Positions 9,295 to 17,364 of a stretch of DNA of 32,736 bases are shown in pieces; within the stretch, counting starts at the first letter, position 1; each line of letters opens with the position of its first letter. Location: contig JAGGRR010000015.1 of assembly GCA_021159465.1 (NCBI GenBank), positions 1-32,736 on the forward strand. The letters are read 5' to 3'. The position numbers and the translations under genes are program-made. The notes below the pieces were generated by a model, which was not told the origin of the DNA, did not search any database, and saw only the letters and a list, made by a program, of their open reading frames with translations. This DNA is from Methanophagales archaeon. Lineage in GTDB: Archaea > Halobacteriota > Syntropharchaeia > Alkanophagales > Methanospirareceae.

Positions 9295-9376
9295 CCTGAT
9301 ACCCTCCTTTGTCTTTATGAAACAGCATAAGAAATAGCTTTTATCTATTTAAGTTTTGTTGTTAGATGTTATTGTA

Positions 9377-9452
9377 CCGTATTGTGGTTACCTCTTGCGG
9401 TCATTGCTCACATCAAATTAAATGTTGCTACCGCAGGGACCGTACAATACGG
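9377..9452. repeat. Nested inverted repeat / possible structured element in the mfnB-trx intergenic space
   Basis: CCGTATTGT at 9377-9385 is matched by ACAATACGG at 9444-9452. Inside it TGCGGT (9396-9401) is matched by ACCGCA (9430-9435), so two stems nest coaxially. The right arm is also a small hairpin on its own (CCGTA-CAA-TACGG). No ORF of note lies in the 254-bp gap 9295-9548. It could be a structured RNA leader or 3' element, or the relic of a small inverted-repeat transposon. Nothing in the sequence decides between these. Confidence 0.5.
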
Positions 9453-9548
9453 CTCTCTGTTGCCCCCCGTTTGCCCATAGTAATCATCCTATCTTACTAC
9501 TCTTCGAAGAGGGCAATTCTAGTATTCTTCATTATTATAAATAAAATA

Positions 9549-10265
9549 TCACTCCACTATCATTCTCTTCAAATTCCGTACCAGGTCCTCTCTCACCTTC
9601 GCTCTCCGATCTCCTCCACAGACCATGCCCCGGACACCTATTATATCGGGTGCTATCTTCTTTATCCTGGGTACATCCTCGAACTTAAGCGAGCCTGCGA
9701 GTGCTGTTTCCAGTCCAAGCGCCTTTGATTCTCCAATAAAGCGCCTGAGTTCCTCTTCACTCATGAATTCCAGTGTTGAACGCCCGTCTTTTATACCTGT
9801 ATCGAGCATTGCCACATCTATATCCACCGCCTCTGCAATCTCAGAGATCTCAAAAGGTGAGATCGAATTTATTCGCTTATAGTCAGAATAGAAAGCAGAA
9901 ACCACTTTCTTTGTGGATGCGACGTTCTTCACCGCTCTAACCACCCCGGAGAGGAGGTTAATCGCCTCCTGCTTATCTCTTATCCCAAAAAGACCAACCT
10001 TTACGTATTCAGCACCTGCAGATGCAGCACCTAATGCAGCTAAAGAAGCAGTTCCTGGTCTATAATCGAAATCCCCTATCGCTGCGCTCACTTCTACCGC
10101 TTCACCACACTCACTCATAACCAGCTCCTTTACTGACTTGATAACCCAGGGAAAATTCGCACCCAGAGAACCCTCAGATGGATTCTTCACATCTATTATG
10201 TCCGCGTCACCCTGAATCACTGCCTTCGCTTCTTCCAAATCCTTCGGACTTACCAACAATCTCAT
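9549..10265 (-). CDS. mfnB: (5-formylfuran-3-yl)methyl phosphate synthase
   Basis: A 238-residue TIM-barrel enzyme (formerly DUF556) that condenses two glyceraldehyde-3-phosphate molecules to 4-(hydroxymethyl)-2-furancarboxaldehyde phosphate, the first furan intermediate of methanofuran. MRLLVSPKDLEEA at the start, the lysine at position 27 in IIDVKNPSEGSLGANFPWVI and the second lysine at 89 in AEYVKVGLFG fit the family's catalytic lysines. MLDTGIKDGRSTLEF carries a third lysine. Methanofuran is the first C1 carrier of methanogenesis or reverse methanogenesis, so this gene points to a methanogen-related lineage. It starts 10 bp after rpiA ends and the two are likely co-transcribed. Confidence 0.95.
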   Translation of the reverse strand: MRLLVSPKDLEEAKAVIQGDADIIDVKNPSEGSLGANFPWVIKSVKELVMSECGEAVEVSAAIGDFDYRPGTASLAALGAASAGAEYVKVGLFGIRDKQEAINLLSGVVRAVKNVASTKKVVSAFYSDYKRINSISPFEISEIAEAVDIDVAMLDTGIKDGRSTLEFMSEEELRRFIGESKALGLETALAGSLKFEDVPRIKKIAPDIIGVRGMVCGGDRRAKVREDLVRNLKRMIVE

Positions 10266-10275
10266 TTCCTTTCCC

Positions 10276-10959
10276 TTATTTCTTTAATATCTCCACACCT
10301 TCATCATCACCCACATGCACTTCCGAAGCATTGGTAAAGATACCATGCTCAACAGAGCCAACGATCGAAGAGAGAGCCATACTCATCTCCTCTGGATTAT
10401 TTATAGTCCCCATATCCACATCCAATATCAGGTTCCCTCCTTCTGTGATGAAATAACCGCCTCTATTCCCATCCTGCCTCAGGACGGGAACACCGCCAAG
10501 CTGCTTCACCTGTGCCTCGACCACCTTCACTGCGTATGGCAATACCTCCAAAGGAACCGGCTTATTCAAGCGTTTCACCATTTTGCTGTCATCAACGCAG
10601 ATAACAAACCTCTTCGCCGCGTATGATACTATCTTCTCCTTTGTATGCGAGCCCCAGCCGCCCTTTACCAGGTTTAACTGTAAATCAACCTGGTCCGCAC
10701 CATCTATGCTGATATCGAGCGAAGGGTGCTCAGAGAGCGTGGTAACGCGAATACCGGATTCTATCGCGACCATCTCGGTTCTGAGCGAAGTAGGGACACC
10801 GAGAATCTCAAGCTCCTCTACTTTTACACGCTCTCCCAGCTTCATTATCGCCAGTTCCGCTGTAGAGCCCGTACCAAGACCAACCACCATGCCATCTTTC
10901 ACCATTGATACAACAGATTCCGCTGCTTTCTCCTTCTTCATGCTCTTATCCACCGTCAT
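10276..10959 (-). CDS. rpiA: Ribose-5-phosphate isomerase A
   Basis: A 227-residue RpiA that interconverts ribulose-5-phosphate and ribose-5-phosphate. GLGTGSTAELAI is the phosphate loop, SIDGADQVD carries the catalytic acid pair and KEKIV carries the conserved Glu/Lys. The loop that normally reads KGGGGA(A/L)xREK is KGGWGSHTKEK here, an unusual variant that keeps the Lys-Glu-Lys. The rest (FVICVDDSKMV, PVPLEVLP, EHGIFTNASEVHVG) is ordinary. Downstream of Fae-Hps in the pathway sense, it turns the ribulose-5-phosphate from the reverse ribulose monophosphate route into ribose for nucleotides. Confidence 0.94.
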   Translation of the reverse strand: MTVDKSMKKEKAAESVVSMVKDGMVVGLGTGSTAELAIMKLGERVKVEELEILGVPTSLRTEMVAIESGIRVTTLSEHPSLDISIDGADQVDLQLNLVKGGWGSHTKEKIVSYAAKRFVICVDDSKMVKRLNKPVPLEVLPYAVKVVEAQVKQLGGVPVLRQDGNRGGYFITEGGNLILDVDMGTINNPEEMSMALSSIVGSVEHGIFTNASEVHVGDDEGVEILKK

Positions 10960-11065
10960 CTCTCAATCTGTCTTTTCCATATTAAGTATTTTTCTATTTT
11001 TACCTCTTGCCTTTTTGCCTTTTGCAGGTATGGATAGTGATAATAATAATGGAGCGAAGTATATT

Positions 11066-11548
11066 TTATCTCAGCCCTTTCAGTCTCTCACGCATATTTA
11101 GCCAGTGAGAGCCTTTCCAGTATATCCTGCCACAGCTATTACAGACCCAGAACTCCCACTTCCCTATTTTATCTCCTGGAACATAGCTCTTAGCCAGTAG
11201 CATAGCCTCTTCCCCGTCCTTCACCTTTCTGAGCTCACCATTGCAGGTGCTGCACCGACGCGGTACGGGTTCAAGATTTATGTCGATTTTATGGTGAAGT
11301 AACTCCTTCAACTGTTCCATCACCTCTCCGCCTTTCACATACACATATCGAATACCCCTCCGCTTTGCTTCTCTTATCATATCCCTATCACGTGTGAGCA
11401 ATATCCGCCCCTCTCGTTCCGCGAATGTGACTATAAATCGGTCTTCATCATCTTTAACATCCAGGTCCGCCGCATATACTGTATCGTAGCCCAGGATACG
11501 CAACCACGTGCTCAATTTCCCCAACATTCTATCAGTTACGAATCTCAT
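11066..11548 (-). CDS. Mut7-C family PIN-like RNase domain plus zinc ribbon
   Basis: A 160-residue protein with a Mut7-C (PIN-like) nuclease fold over residues 1-85. MRFVTDRMLGKLSTWLRILGYDT gives the first acidic residue (D6), followed by DDEDRFIV and LLTRDRDMI for the remaining acids. A four-cysteine zinc ribbon follows (CSTCNGEL and CNSCGRIYW) and the ending ...WKGSHWLNMRERL is typical of the family. It is presumed to be an RNase, but substrates are not known for the archaeal members. It overlaps the alkyltransferase gene by 4 bp, so the two are co-translated. Confidence 0.88.
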   Translation of the reverse strand: MRFVTDRMLGKLSTWLRILGYDTVYAADLDVKDDEDRFIVTFAEREGRILLTRDRDMIREAKRRGIRYVYVKGGEVMEQLKELLHHKIDINLEPVPRRCSTCNGELRKVKDGEEAMLLAKSYVPGDKIGKWEFWVCNSCGRIYWKGSHWLNMRERLKGLR

Positions 11549-11877
11549 CCTCTCCCAACACTGGAAAACTGAAAAAGTACCTCATTGATCTTCTTCACCT
11601 TTCTACCTTCTATCTCTATCCCCTCTGCTCTCAGTAGCTCTATCTTCTTCGCTATACCCTGACTATAACCCCCTATATCACCGTCACTTCGCACCACCCG
11701 ATGGCAGGGTATAACCCCCGGGTGGGGATTCTTCGCAAGTGCCTGTCCAACTGCACGGGCGGCATGTACTGAACCCTTTACTTCGTTGGCTATTCTACCG
11801 TATGTCGTCACTCTGCCCTTCGGTATCTGCATCACTAACTTCAATACCGCTTCCTGAAATGTCTCACCCTCATCCAT
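11545..11877 (-). CDS. ogt: Methylated-DNA--cysteine methyltransferase (MGMT/Ogt C-terminal domain)
   Basis: A compact 110-residue protein consisting only of the DNA-binding and active-site domain of O6-alkylguanine-DNA alkyltransferase. GRVTTYGRIA leads the helix-turn-helix, RAVGQALAKNP carries the arginine finger and PCHRVV holds the acceptor cysteine C58. Because the cysteine is present, it should transfer alkyl groups rather than be an alkyltransferase-like (ATL) sensor. The usual N-terminal domain is absent, as in many short archaeal and bacterial forms. The ATG is preceded by a GCAATA microsatellite (11879-11901) that fills the whole gap to the HisA-like gene, so spacing and ribosome access could vary between strains. 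Confidence 0.92.
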   Translation of the reverse strand: MDEGETFQEAVLKLVMQIPKGRVTTYGRIANEVKGSVHAARAVGQALAKNPHPGVIPCHRVVRSDGDIGGYSQGIAKKIELLRAEGIEIEGRKVKKINEVLFQFSSVGRG

Positions 11878-11878
11878 T

Positions 11879-11901
11879 GCAATAGCAATAGCAATAGCAA
11901 T
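11879..11901. repeat. Hexanucleotide microsatellite (GCAATA)n
   Basis: Nearly four tandem copies of GCAATA fill the space between the stop of the HisA-like gene and the start of the MGMT gene. The tract lies exactly where a ribosome-binding site for the MGMT gene would be. Confidence 0.9.
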
Positions 11902-12626
11902 TAATGCAGGTAAGAGACCGGAATTGTACCATTATGGATGGCAGTAGCAACAAGTACACCCTTTACTCCTATATCCTCCATTTTGTAGAGGTCTTCACAA
12001 CTTCTCACACCACCACCGCACAGGATATCATGCTCAGAGCATTCTACAGCGCGAGCGAGGAAATCAAAGTCTACGCCTATCCCCGTGCCCACTCTGTCCA
12101 GTTCCAGTAAGATAATATCCCGAATTGGATAAGAATTTAACTCCGTTATCAAGCTCAGAGGGTCTATCCTCATTCTCCTATCAGAGGTCTGTACCTCCTT
12201 ATTGAAGAGGTCTATACTCACAGTCACGGTCACAGGTATAGTTAAGGAGGCTGATGAGGATTTAGAAGCTATTTCACGAATCAAATCCAGTGATGCTGTT
12301 TCTGTACCCAGAATGATGCTGTCAGCTATATCAATTATATCTCCGATGTCCGCTATGGATTTTATACCATAATCCAGCGCCATCCACATTGTTCTGTACC
12401 TATGTCTCAACTCATCCAGTATCTCCCGGTTGGAACCGTTACCCATCAGCCTGTTCAGGTCGGCGATATAAACAGCAGCAGGTTTTATCTTCTCTATGAC
12501 TTGCCCGGGCTCCGATGTGCTGACAATCGAACTGAAAAGATGAACCGGCTGATATTTCTCACGTGCCCCCCTCTTTGCATGTACCACCATGCCGTTGAGC
12601 AGGTCCATCACGAAAATCAGCCTCAT
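11901..12626 (-). CDS. HisA/HisF-related TIM-barrel protein
   Basis: A 241-residue (beta/alpha)8 protein of the HisA/HisF superfamily. The N-terminal Asp in MDLLNGMVVHAKRG, YIADLNRLMG at strand 3, ILGTETASLDLI and the C-terminal phosphate-binding motif LCGGGVRSCEDL...GVKGVLVATAIHNG are all visible. It differs from canonical HisA throughout, and methanogens commonly carry such a second HisA-like protein in addition to the histidine enzyme. Its substrate is not known to me. A VTVTV run near residue 130 comes from a GTCACx repeat. It sits just downstream of fae-hps (15 bp gap) and is likely co-transcribed with it, which hints at a sugar-phosphate substrate. Confidence 0.8.
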   Translation of the reverse strand: MRLIFVMDLLNGMVVHAKRGAREKYQPVHLFSSIVSTSEPGQVIEKIKPAAVYIADLNRLMGNGSNREILDELRHRYRTMWMALDYGIKSIADIGDIIDIADSIILGTETASLDLIREIASKSSSASLTIPVTVTVSIDLFNKEVQTSDRRMRIDPLSLITELNSYPIRDIILLELDRVGTGIGVDFDFLARAVECSEHDILCGGGVRSCEDLYKMEDIGVKGVLVATAIHNGTIPVSYLH

Positions 12627-12641
12627 AATATCTGATAGATA

Positions 12642-13841
12642 TCAGAAATCGGTCATCACCCGGTACTGGTCTATCTCCTCCTTCATCAATCTCAGGAATC
12701 GCCTCGCTGTACCTTCCACATCCCTTGAATTTGTTATACCACGACCCACAATCAGTATATCTGCACCGCCCTTCAATGCCTCAGGTGCATTCTCCTCCCT
12801 TATCCCTCCTGCAACCGCAACCAGAATCCCACCACCTATACGTTTTATCTCCTCTATATTCCCCCACGCATGCTGTTCTCCCAGTTCTTCAACGTCTATC
12901 GCACGATGCAGTTCCACAACATCTGGCATTAGTCCTCCTATGCTCAACTCTTTTAGCAGCTCTATCGGACTTCTCACATTCAACATATCCAGGCTGGAGT
13001 AAATGCCTGTCTTCTTCGCTTCTTCTATCGCTTTCTCTATTGTCCGAAGCGGTGCCAGACCTGAGATTACTACTGCATCAGCACCAGAGTCCGCAACCAT
13101 TCTCGCCTCCAGATTACCGGTATCGAGCGTCTTCAAATCGGCAATCACAAACGTCTCGGGCTTTATCTCCTTTATCTTACCCACTATATCCACTCCGTAT
13201 CGCTTTATCAATGGCGTACCTGCCTCTATAATCAGATGGTCATTCCGTGGCAATGCCTTTATCACCTGCTCCATATGCCCCCAATTTGGTATGTCCAGTG
13301 CAACCTGCAGATATGGTGGGTCCCACAACTTCGTCACTTTCATACCCAGGGCAGGATGTCGTGACCTGTCCTTCTCGTACAGCACCTTCTTTACATCCGG
13401 GAAGCCGGTCATCGCCCTCTTTATCGCTAATTTCGCTGCCCCATAGTTGAACCGATATATCTTATTATAATCACGCGCCTGGGGATGCACGAACACACTT
13501 GCAATCACCACGAGATCCTCCGCTTTCTCCGCCTGTATTATCCCCTCCTCCACCGAATCTGCTACCGCTTTCGCTATTGCACTCTGTGCAGGTCCAAATA
13601 TCTTATCCGCATCCTTCATGTTCTGCACCGTCACTTTCGGTACGATCAATGTAGGTGGTTTTACTGGTAGATTCGGTCTTATCACTGCGAATACCGGAGT
13701 GTGCCCGACAGATAACTGGCTGAGGGCATTTGTGAATGCCATTCCTACAGGTCCATACTTGTCCCCTATCATAAGATCAATGTGAGCAACCTCTGGACCT
13801 TCCCCTATCAGTGCCTCCCCAACATACATATCCTTATTCAC
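12642..13841 (-). CDS. fae-hps: Bifunctional formaldehyde-activating enzyme / 3-hexulose-6-phosphate synthase
   Basis: A 399-residue fusion. Residues 1-165 are Fae ([23 protein letters not shown] with the catalytic His20; [20 protein letters not shown]), which joins formaldehyde to tetrahydromethanopterin. Residues 175-399 are the Hps orotidine-decarboxylase-like barrel ([66 protein letters not shown]), which splits hexulose-6-phosphate into ribulose-5-phosphate and formaldehyde. In archaea without the oxidative pentose pathway this fusion runs in reverse to supply pentoses while trapping formaldehyde on H4MPT. It overlaps the marker-6-like gene by 8 bp and precedes the HisA-like gene. Confidence 0.96.
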   Translation of the reverse strand: MNKDMYVGEALIGEGPEVAHIDLMIGDKYGPVGMAFTNALSQLSVGHTPVFAVIRPNLPVKPPTLIVPKVTVQNMKDADKIFGPAQSAIAKAVADSVEEGIIQAEKAEDLVVIASVFVHPQARDYNKIYRFNYGAAKLAIKRAMTGFPDVKKVLYEKDRSRHPALGMKVTKLWDPPYLQVALDIPNWGHMEQVIKALPRNDHLIIEAGTPLIKRYGVDIVGKIKEIKPETFVIADLKTLDTGNLEARMVADSGADAVVISGLAPLRTIEKAIEEAKKTGIYSSLDMLNVRSPIELLKELSIGGLMPDVVELHRAIDVEELGEQHAWGNIEEIKRIGGGILVAVAGGIREENAPEALKGGADILIVGRGITNSRDVEGTARRFLRLMKEEIDQYRVMTDF

Positions 13842-14202
13842 CTTCTATCTTATCCAGTGCTCTCCTTACTTTTGGTAAGAGCGAGTGTTCCAGTTCAAGC
13901 TGATGGAAACCGGGTCTCGGACCTCCTCGCCTCGTGGCACGGCATATTCGCGGGTCACCAATAGGAAAGCCTCGCGGTTTCGAGTAGATACCATTCCTGT
14001 CCATCTCTCTCACTTCATCTATTATCTGCTTCAATTCGTCCGCTTCTCCCTCCACTAATGCACCATAACATGTCTCCTTCACCTTGATACTCCTGTTCGA
14101 GCCACTAAGTATCGCCAGAATCTTGCCCTTCATTTGCGCCGGTGTTACCTTCGAATCCGGTGAGATCAATATCTCCCTCGTCTCAATACTCATATCCTTC
14201 AT
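13834..14202 (-). CDS. Methanogenesis marker protein 6-like
   Basis: A 122-residue protein I match from memory to the methanogenesis marker 6 family. Marks are [16 protein letters not shown] at the start, [15 protein letters not shown], a central [18 protein letters not shown] and the ending [20 protein letters not shown]. Members occur in methanogens and relatives, and the biochemical role is not established. The invariant-looking cysteine in KETCYGA and the CRATRRGG segment are the obvious functional candidates. It is first in a gene string with fae-hps (8-bp overlap) and lies directly after tRNA-Ile. Confidence 0.8.
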   Translation of the reverse strand: MKDMSIETREILISPDSKVTPAQMKGKILAILSGSNRSIKVKETCYGALVEGEADELKQIIDEVREMDRNGIYSKPRGFPIGDPRICRATRRGGPRPGFHQLELEHSLLPKVRRALDKIEGE

Positions 14203-14214
14203 TTACCCCCTTTA

Positions 14215-14289
14215 TGGGCCCGCGGAGATTTGAACTCCGGACCTCTCGGTTATCAGCCGAGCGCTCCAACCAGCCTAAGCTACGAGCCC
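14215..14289 (-). tRNA. tRNA-Ile (anticodon GAT)
   Basis: On the minus strand, from 14289 to 14215, a full cloverleaf can be drawn. The acceptor arm is GGGCTCG with CGGGCCC (one G-T pair), followed by discriminator A. The anticodon arm is TCGGCTGATAACCGA with loop CTGATAA, so the anticodon is GAT. The T arm is CCGGAGTTCAAATCTCCG. It is 75 nt, has no intron, and CCA is not encoded. Confidence 0.97.
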
Positions 14290-14449
14290 ATAACATAAGA
14301 TGTAAAGATATATTCTTTATTCCTTTATTCCTATATCCATTCTATTCATTCTACACTAAAAGTTTTAGTTCCTTTTCTTTGTATAGCTTTATTCCATTAT
14401 ACCTTCATACCAAACTTTTTTCTTTTACCTTCTCTTTTTCATTACTATT

Positions 14450-14758
14450 GTGCATAATCGGGGGGATATATACATAAAGAGGTACGAACTCGGGCTCGAT
14501 GTGCTCGTGGCGGTTTGCGATAGCGAGCTGATAGGGAGGCGTTTAGAGGAGGGTGAGCTCAGTCTTGAGGTATCAGAATCCTTTTATAAAGGTGAAGCAG
14601 TAACCGAGCGCGAAGTGATTGCGAATCTGAGGCAGGCAACGATTGCGAATCTGGTTGGAGAAAGGGCGGTAAGATGTGCACTTGCCAATTCCTTCATCGA
14701 AGAGGCAAATGTGATATTCATCGAAGGTGTACCGCACGCACAGATGGTGCGTATATAA
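14450..14758 (+). CDS. DUF424 family protein
   Basis: A 102-residue archaeal protein with the DUF424 pattern: DVLVAVCDSELIGRRLEEGELSLEV, FYKGEAVTE, a helical NLRQATIANLVGERAV and the ending IEGVPHAQMVRI. The family is nearly universal in archaea and small. Its function is not settled, though a link to translation has been suggested by gene context. It starts at GTG 14450 (an alternative start slightly downstream at the IYIKRYELG region would also preserve the domain). It ends 9 bp before the convergent TrkA-N/DHH gene. Confidence 0.88.
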   Translation: MHNRGDIYIKRYELGLDVLVAVCDSELIGRRLEEGELSLEVSESFYKGEAVTEREVIANLRQATIANLVGERAVRCALANSFIEEANVIFIEGVPHAQMVRI

Positions 14759-14767
14759 ATTTTTTAT

Positions 14768-16255
14768 CTATTCGCTCTTCTCTTCCTTCATCACCGAGAG
14801 GAACCGCCTTGATACCGCATCTTCCGCAAGCTGCATTATCGTCTCCTTGTCCTTTACACCCTTGAAGATGCCCAGTGGCAACTGTGCCGCAGCCATCGTA
14901 GCATGCCCGCCCGCTGAGCCGATATCCCCGAACGCGCGTACAAAAGCATCTCCTATATTCACCCTTATATCTTTACTCCGCCCTGAAACGCATATCATGT
15001 CCTCGCATAGCCCTATCACCACCACCGTTGATATCCCTTCCAGATTGAGCAGATAATCCGCCGCCTGCGGTATGGCGTCGCGATTCGCTACTACCCCCAC
15101 ACTCGTGATCAGATAACTCCCCTTTATCTTCTTATGCTGTATCGCACCCCCCACCACATTCAACATCTCTGTGGACATGGGAGGCGTCTCTATCTGATCT
15201 AATAGCTCTTTATCTGCCCTCAAATGCAGGAATGCCGCGGCATAGAAATCTGCCGGGTGTGTCTCTCGCTTAAATCCACTTGTATCTGTCCTTATACCAT
15301 GTAATAACGCAGTTGCAAGAATTTTGTCTACCGGTATACCCAGCTCACGCAGATACCTCGTCATCATCGTTGATGTTGCACCACTATCTGTCTGTATATC
15401 TATGAATTCGGCATGCACTTTACCCTTATCGTTCGCTACATGGTGATCTATGATAATAGACACGTCATTTTTATCGGTTAATGGATTGTTAGCGCCAGGA
15501 ACAGAGGCGTCAACCAGTGCCAGTTTCTCATAGCTTCGCAAATCATCTTCTCTTTCTATCCTCCGCATCTCTATCCCCAGGATGTTCACAAATGCGCGAT
15601 TCACGTGGTGTCCTATCTCGCCCCTGTAGAGTATATCCGCTGGTACTCCTACCTGCCTTGCTATCTGCTTGAGTGCGAGTCCGGAAGCTATTGCGTCAGG
15701 ATCTGGACTGTCATGGACGATAATACCTAACTTACCGTCGGGCTTCTTCTTTATCTCGCCTATTATTTGCGTTAATTTCTTCGCCTTCTTCCTGAACCTC
15801 ATCCGCTCCAGATAGTCCAGTGCTGTTTTCGCTGTCAGATCTGGTATAGCAAGAATCACATCCACATCCAGCTCCTTCAGTGCCTCTTTATCCCCCGGTT
15901 CAATCGCTCGCACTACAAGCTGAGCATCTGGTAACTTCTCCTTTATATTCCTCGCCGCCTTCCTGTTCACCTCGCCATTGCTGCTCATGATAAAGACCAC
16001 TTCTGGCGTACCCTCGCTTTTTATAACCTCTACCGTATCCGGGTCGCTTATATCCCCCACGAACGCAATGAAGTCCTCTTCTTTCAGCAGTTCCACCTTC
16101 TTATCATCTATATCCACAATGACGACATCAATACCACACCGCTTCAATTCCTTTGCCACTGCGTAGCCCATTCGCCCGCAGCCACAGATAACCTGCACTA
16201 CTTTCCCTCTCTTCTGCTCTGTCCCGCTTACCTCAGTATCTGTATCTCCTGCCAT
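14768..16255 (-). CDS. TrkA-N (RCK) plus DHH/DHHA1 phosphoesterase fusion
   Basis: A 495-residue protein. Residues 15-140 form an NAD-binding TrkA-N domain (VICGCGRMGYAVAKEL, VVIVDIDDKK). Residues 170-495 form a DHH-family phosphoesterase of the NrnA/RecJ-like type: HDSPDPDAIASGLAL, LALVDAS, IIDHHVANDK, HGIRTDTSGF and the C-terminal GSAGGHATMAAAQLP of DHHA1. The metal-binding Asp/His motifs look complete, so it probably hydrolyses short oligonucleotides or a (cyclic) dinucleotide. The RCK domain would sense a nucleotide or NAD(H). This architecture is common in euryarchaea, but the substrate is not proven. A DTDTE run near the N terminus is coded by a short repeat. Confidence 0.9.
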   Translation of the reverse strand: MAGDTDTEVSGTEQKRGKVVQVICGCGRMGYAVAKELKRCGIDVVIVDIDDKKVELLKEEDFIAFVGDISDPDTVEVIKSEGTPEVVFIMSSNGEVNRKAARNIKEKLPDAQLVVRAIEPGDKEALKELDVDVILAIPDLTAKTALDYLERMRFRKKAKKLTQIIGEIKKKPDGKLGIIVHDSPDPDAIASGLALKQIARQVGVPADILYRGEIGHHVNRAFVNILGIEMRRIEREDDLRSYEKLALVDASVPGANNPLTDKNDVSIIIDHHVANDKGKVHAEFIDIQTDSGATSTMMTRYLRELGIPVDKILATALLHGIRTDTSGFKRETHPADFYAAAFLHLRADKELLDQIETPPMSTEMLNVVGGAIQHKKIKGSYLITSVGVVANRDAIPQAADYLLNLEGISTVVVIGLCEDMICVSGRSKDIRVNIGDAFVRAFGDIGSAGGHATMAAAQLPLGIFKGVKDKETIMQLAEDAVSRRFLSVMKEEKSE

Positions 16256-16323
16256 TTGCTTAATGTATTCTTTTAACTAATATACATACTCTCAATGTAT
16301 CATTTATTACTATTATTAAGATA

Positions 16324-17010
16324 ATGCGGAACAGTGATTGGCGCTCGATATACGAGGAGATACTGAAAGATTTTGGGTTTGATGAAGAGAGAGATAAAGA
16401 AGCGATGAGAATAGCATCAGAAATTATGGGTCATAGAGCTATAAATAGCTTGAGGGTACAGAATGAGTTAGAAGAGCGAATAAATGGTAAAGAAGCGATA
16501 GTATGTGGTAATGCACCCTGTTTGGAAGATGACATAAAGGCTAAGGGGCTCGAACGCGAACCTTCACAGCGCGGACGCGTTATAATCGCCGCGGACGGTG
16601 CCACTTCTGTTCTCGTTCGCGATGCCATATTACCTGATGTCATTGTTAGTGACCTGGATGGATATATCCCTGATATAATATATGCAAACAGACTCAGTTC
16701 GATAGTCATTGTGCATGCACATGGTGACAATATAGAGATGTTGAAGAAGGTACTGCCTGCACTGAATGCGAATGTGATATGCACAGCCCAGAGCAGTCCG
16801 ATAACTCCTCATGGGCACGCCTCCTCAAATATCTTCAACTTCGGGGGATTCACTGATGGTGACCGCTGTGTATTCATTGCGAAGGAGTTTGGTGCGAGGC
16901 GGATAGAGCTTTTAGGGTTTGATTTCGAGGATACGCAAGTAACCGAAAGGAAGAGGAAGAAACTGAAGTGGGCAAAACGACTGATAGAAGGGTGCATCCC
17001 AGTCCATTAG
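16324..17010 (+). CDS. mptE: 6-hydroxymethyl-7,8-dihydropterin pyrophosphokinase (DUF115)
   Basis: A 228-residue archaeal MptE, which attaches diphosphate from ATP to 6-hydroxymethyl-dihydropterin in tetrahydromethanopterin/folate synthesis. Family marks are NAPCLEDDI, VIIAADGATSVLVRDAILPDVIVSDLDG (nucleotide and metal site), VIVHAHGDNIEML and NIFNFGGFTDGDRCVFIAKEFGA. It is divergent from the TrkA-N/DHH gene, and the 68-bp gap contains an AT-rich block (about 16266-16300) that could hold both promoters. It is the last housekeeping gene before the accessory island. Confidence 0.92.
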   Translation: MRNSDWRSIYEEILKDFGFDEERDKEAMRIASEIMGHRAINSLRVQNELEERINGKEAIVCGNAPCLEDDIKAKGLEREPSQRGRVIIAADGATSVLVRDAILPDVIVSDLDGYIPDIIYANRLSSIVIVHAHGDNIEMLKKVLPALNANVICTAQSSPITPHGHASSNIFNFGGFTDGDRCVFIAKEFGARRIELLGFDFEDTQVTERKRKKLKWAKRLIEGCIPVH

Positions 17011-17104
17011 ATAGTTTGATAGTTTGTGTGAGAAAGAGAATGGAGGAGGCGTAAAACGATGTAAGGAAGGAAAATCGAGGAAATGGGAGTTTCATCCAGA
17101 GGGA

Positions 17105-17225
17105 TGTATATGCGCAATATTGCGGATATAACACCAAAATGGAAGGATATACGCATTGCAGATATAATACCAAATGGGAGTTATTTATGCAGTAATGCGG
17201 ATATACCGAAGTTATGTGAAATTGT
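17105..17225. repeat. Degenerate direct repeats of about 40 bp
   Basis: Three imperfect units share the core GC(A)x-ATTGC(A/G)GATATA-(A)x-CC(A)AAA(T)GG: one starts near 17110, one near 17150 and one near 17190 (the last has TAATGCGGATATACC). A 60-codon frame (17083-17265) runs through them, but it has no recognisable domain and I do not call it a gene. The stretch 17011-17269 otherwise contains nothing I recognise. Confidence 0.5.
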
Positions 17226-17269
17226 GGCTACGAATATTACAGATATTTTATTTAGAGAAATATAATTAT

Positions 17270-17281
17270 TAACCTTAACTC
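17270..17281. repeat. Left terminal inverted repeat of the IS
   Basis: TAACCTTAACTC, the exact reverse complement of 18797-18808. It defines the left end of the insertion sequence. Confidence 0.9.
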
Positions 17282-17364
17282 TTCCATTTTTAGGGTTTAA
17301 CTTTTTGGATATTCCCCCGCTAAACCTTTATTCTTTGATCGGAGATTCTAGCGGATAGAAAACT

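Noticed and set aside
17083-17265. 60-codon ORF through the degenerate repeats
   Set aside because: No domain, poor start context, and its content is explained by the repeats.
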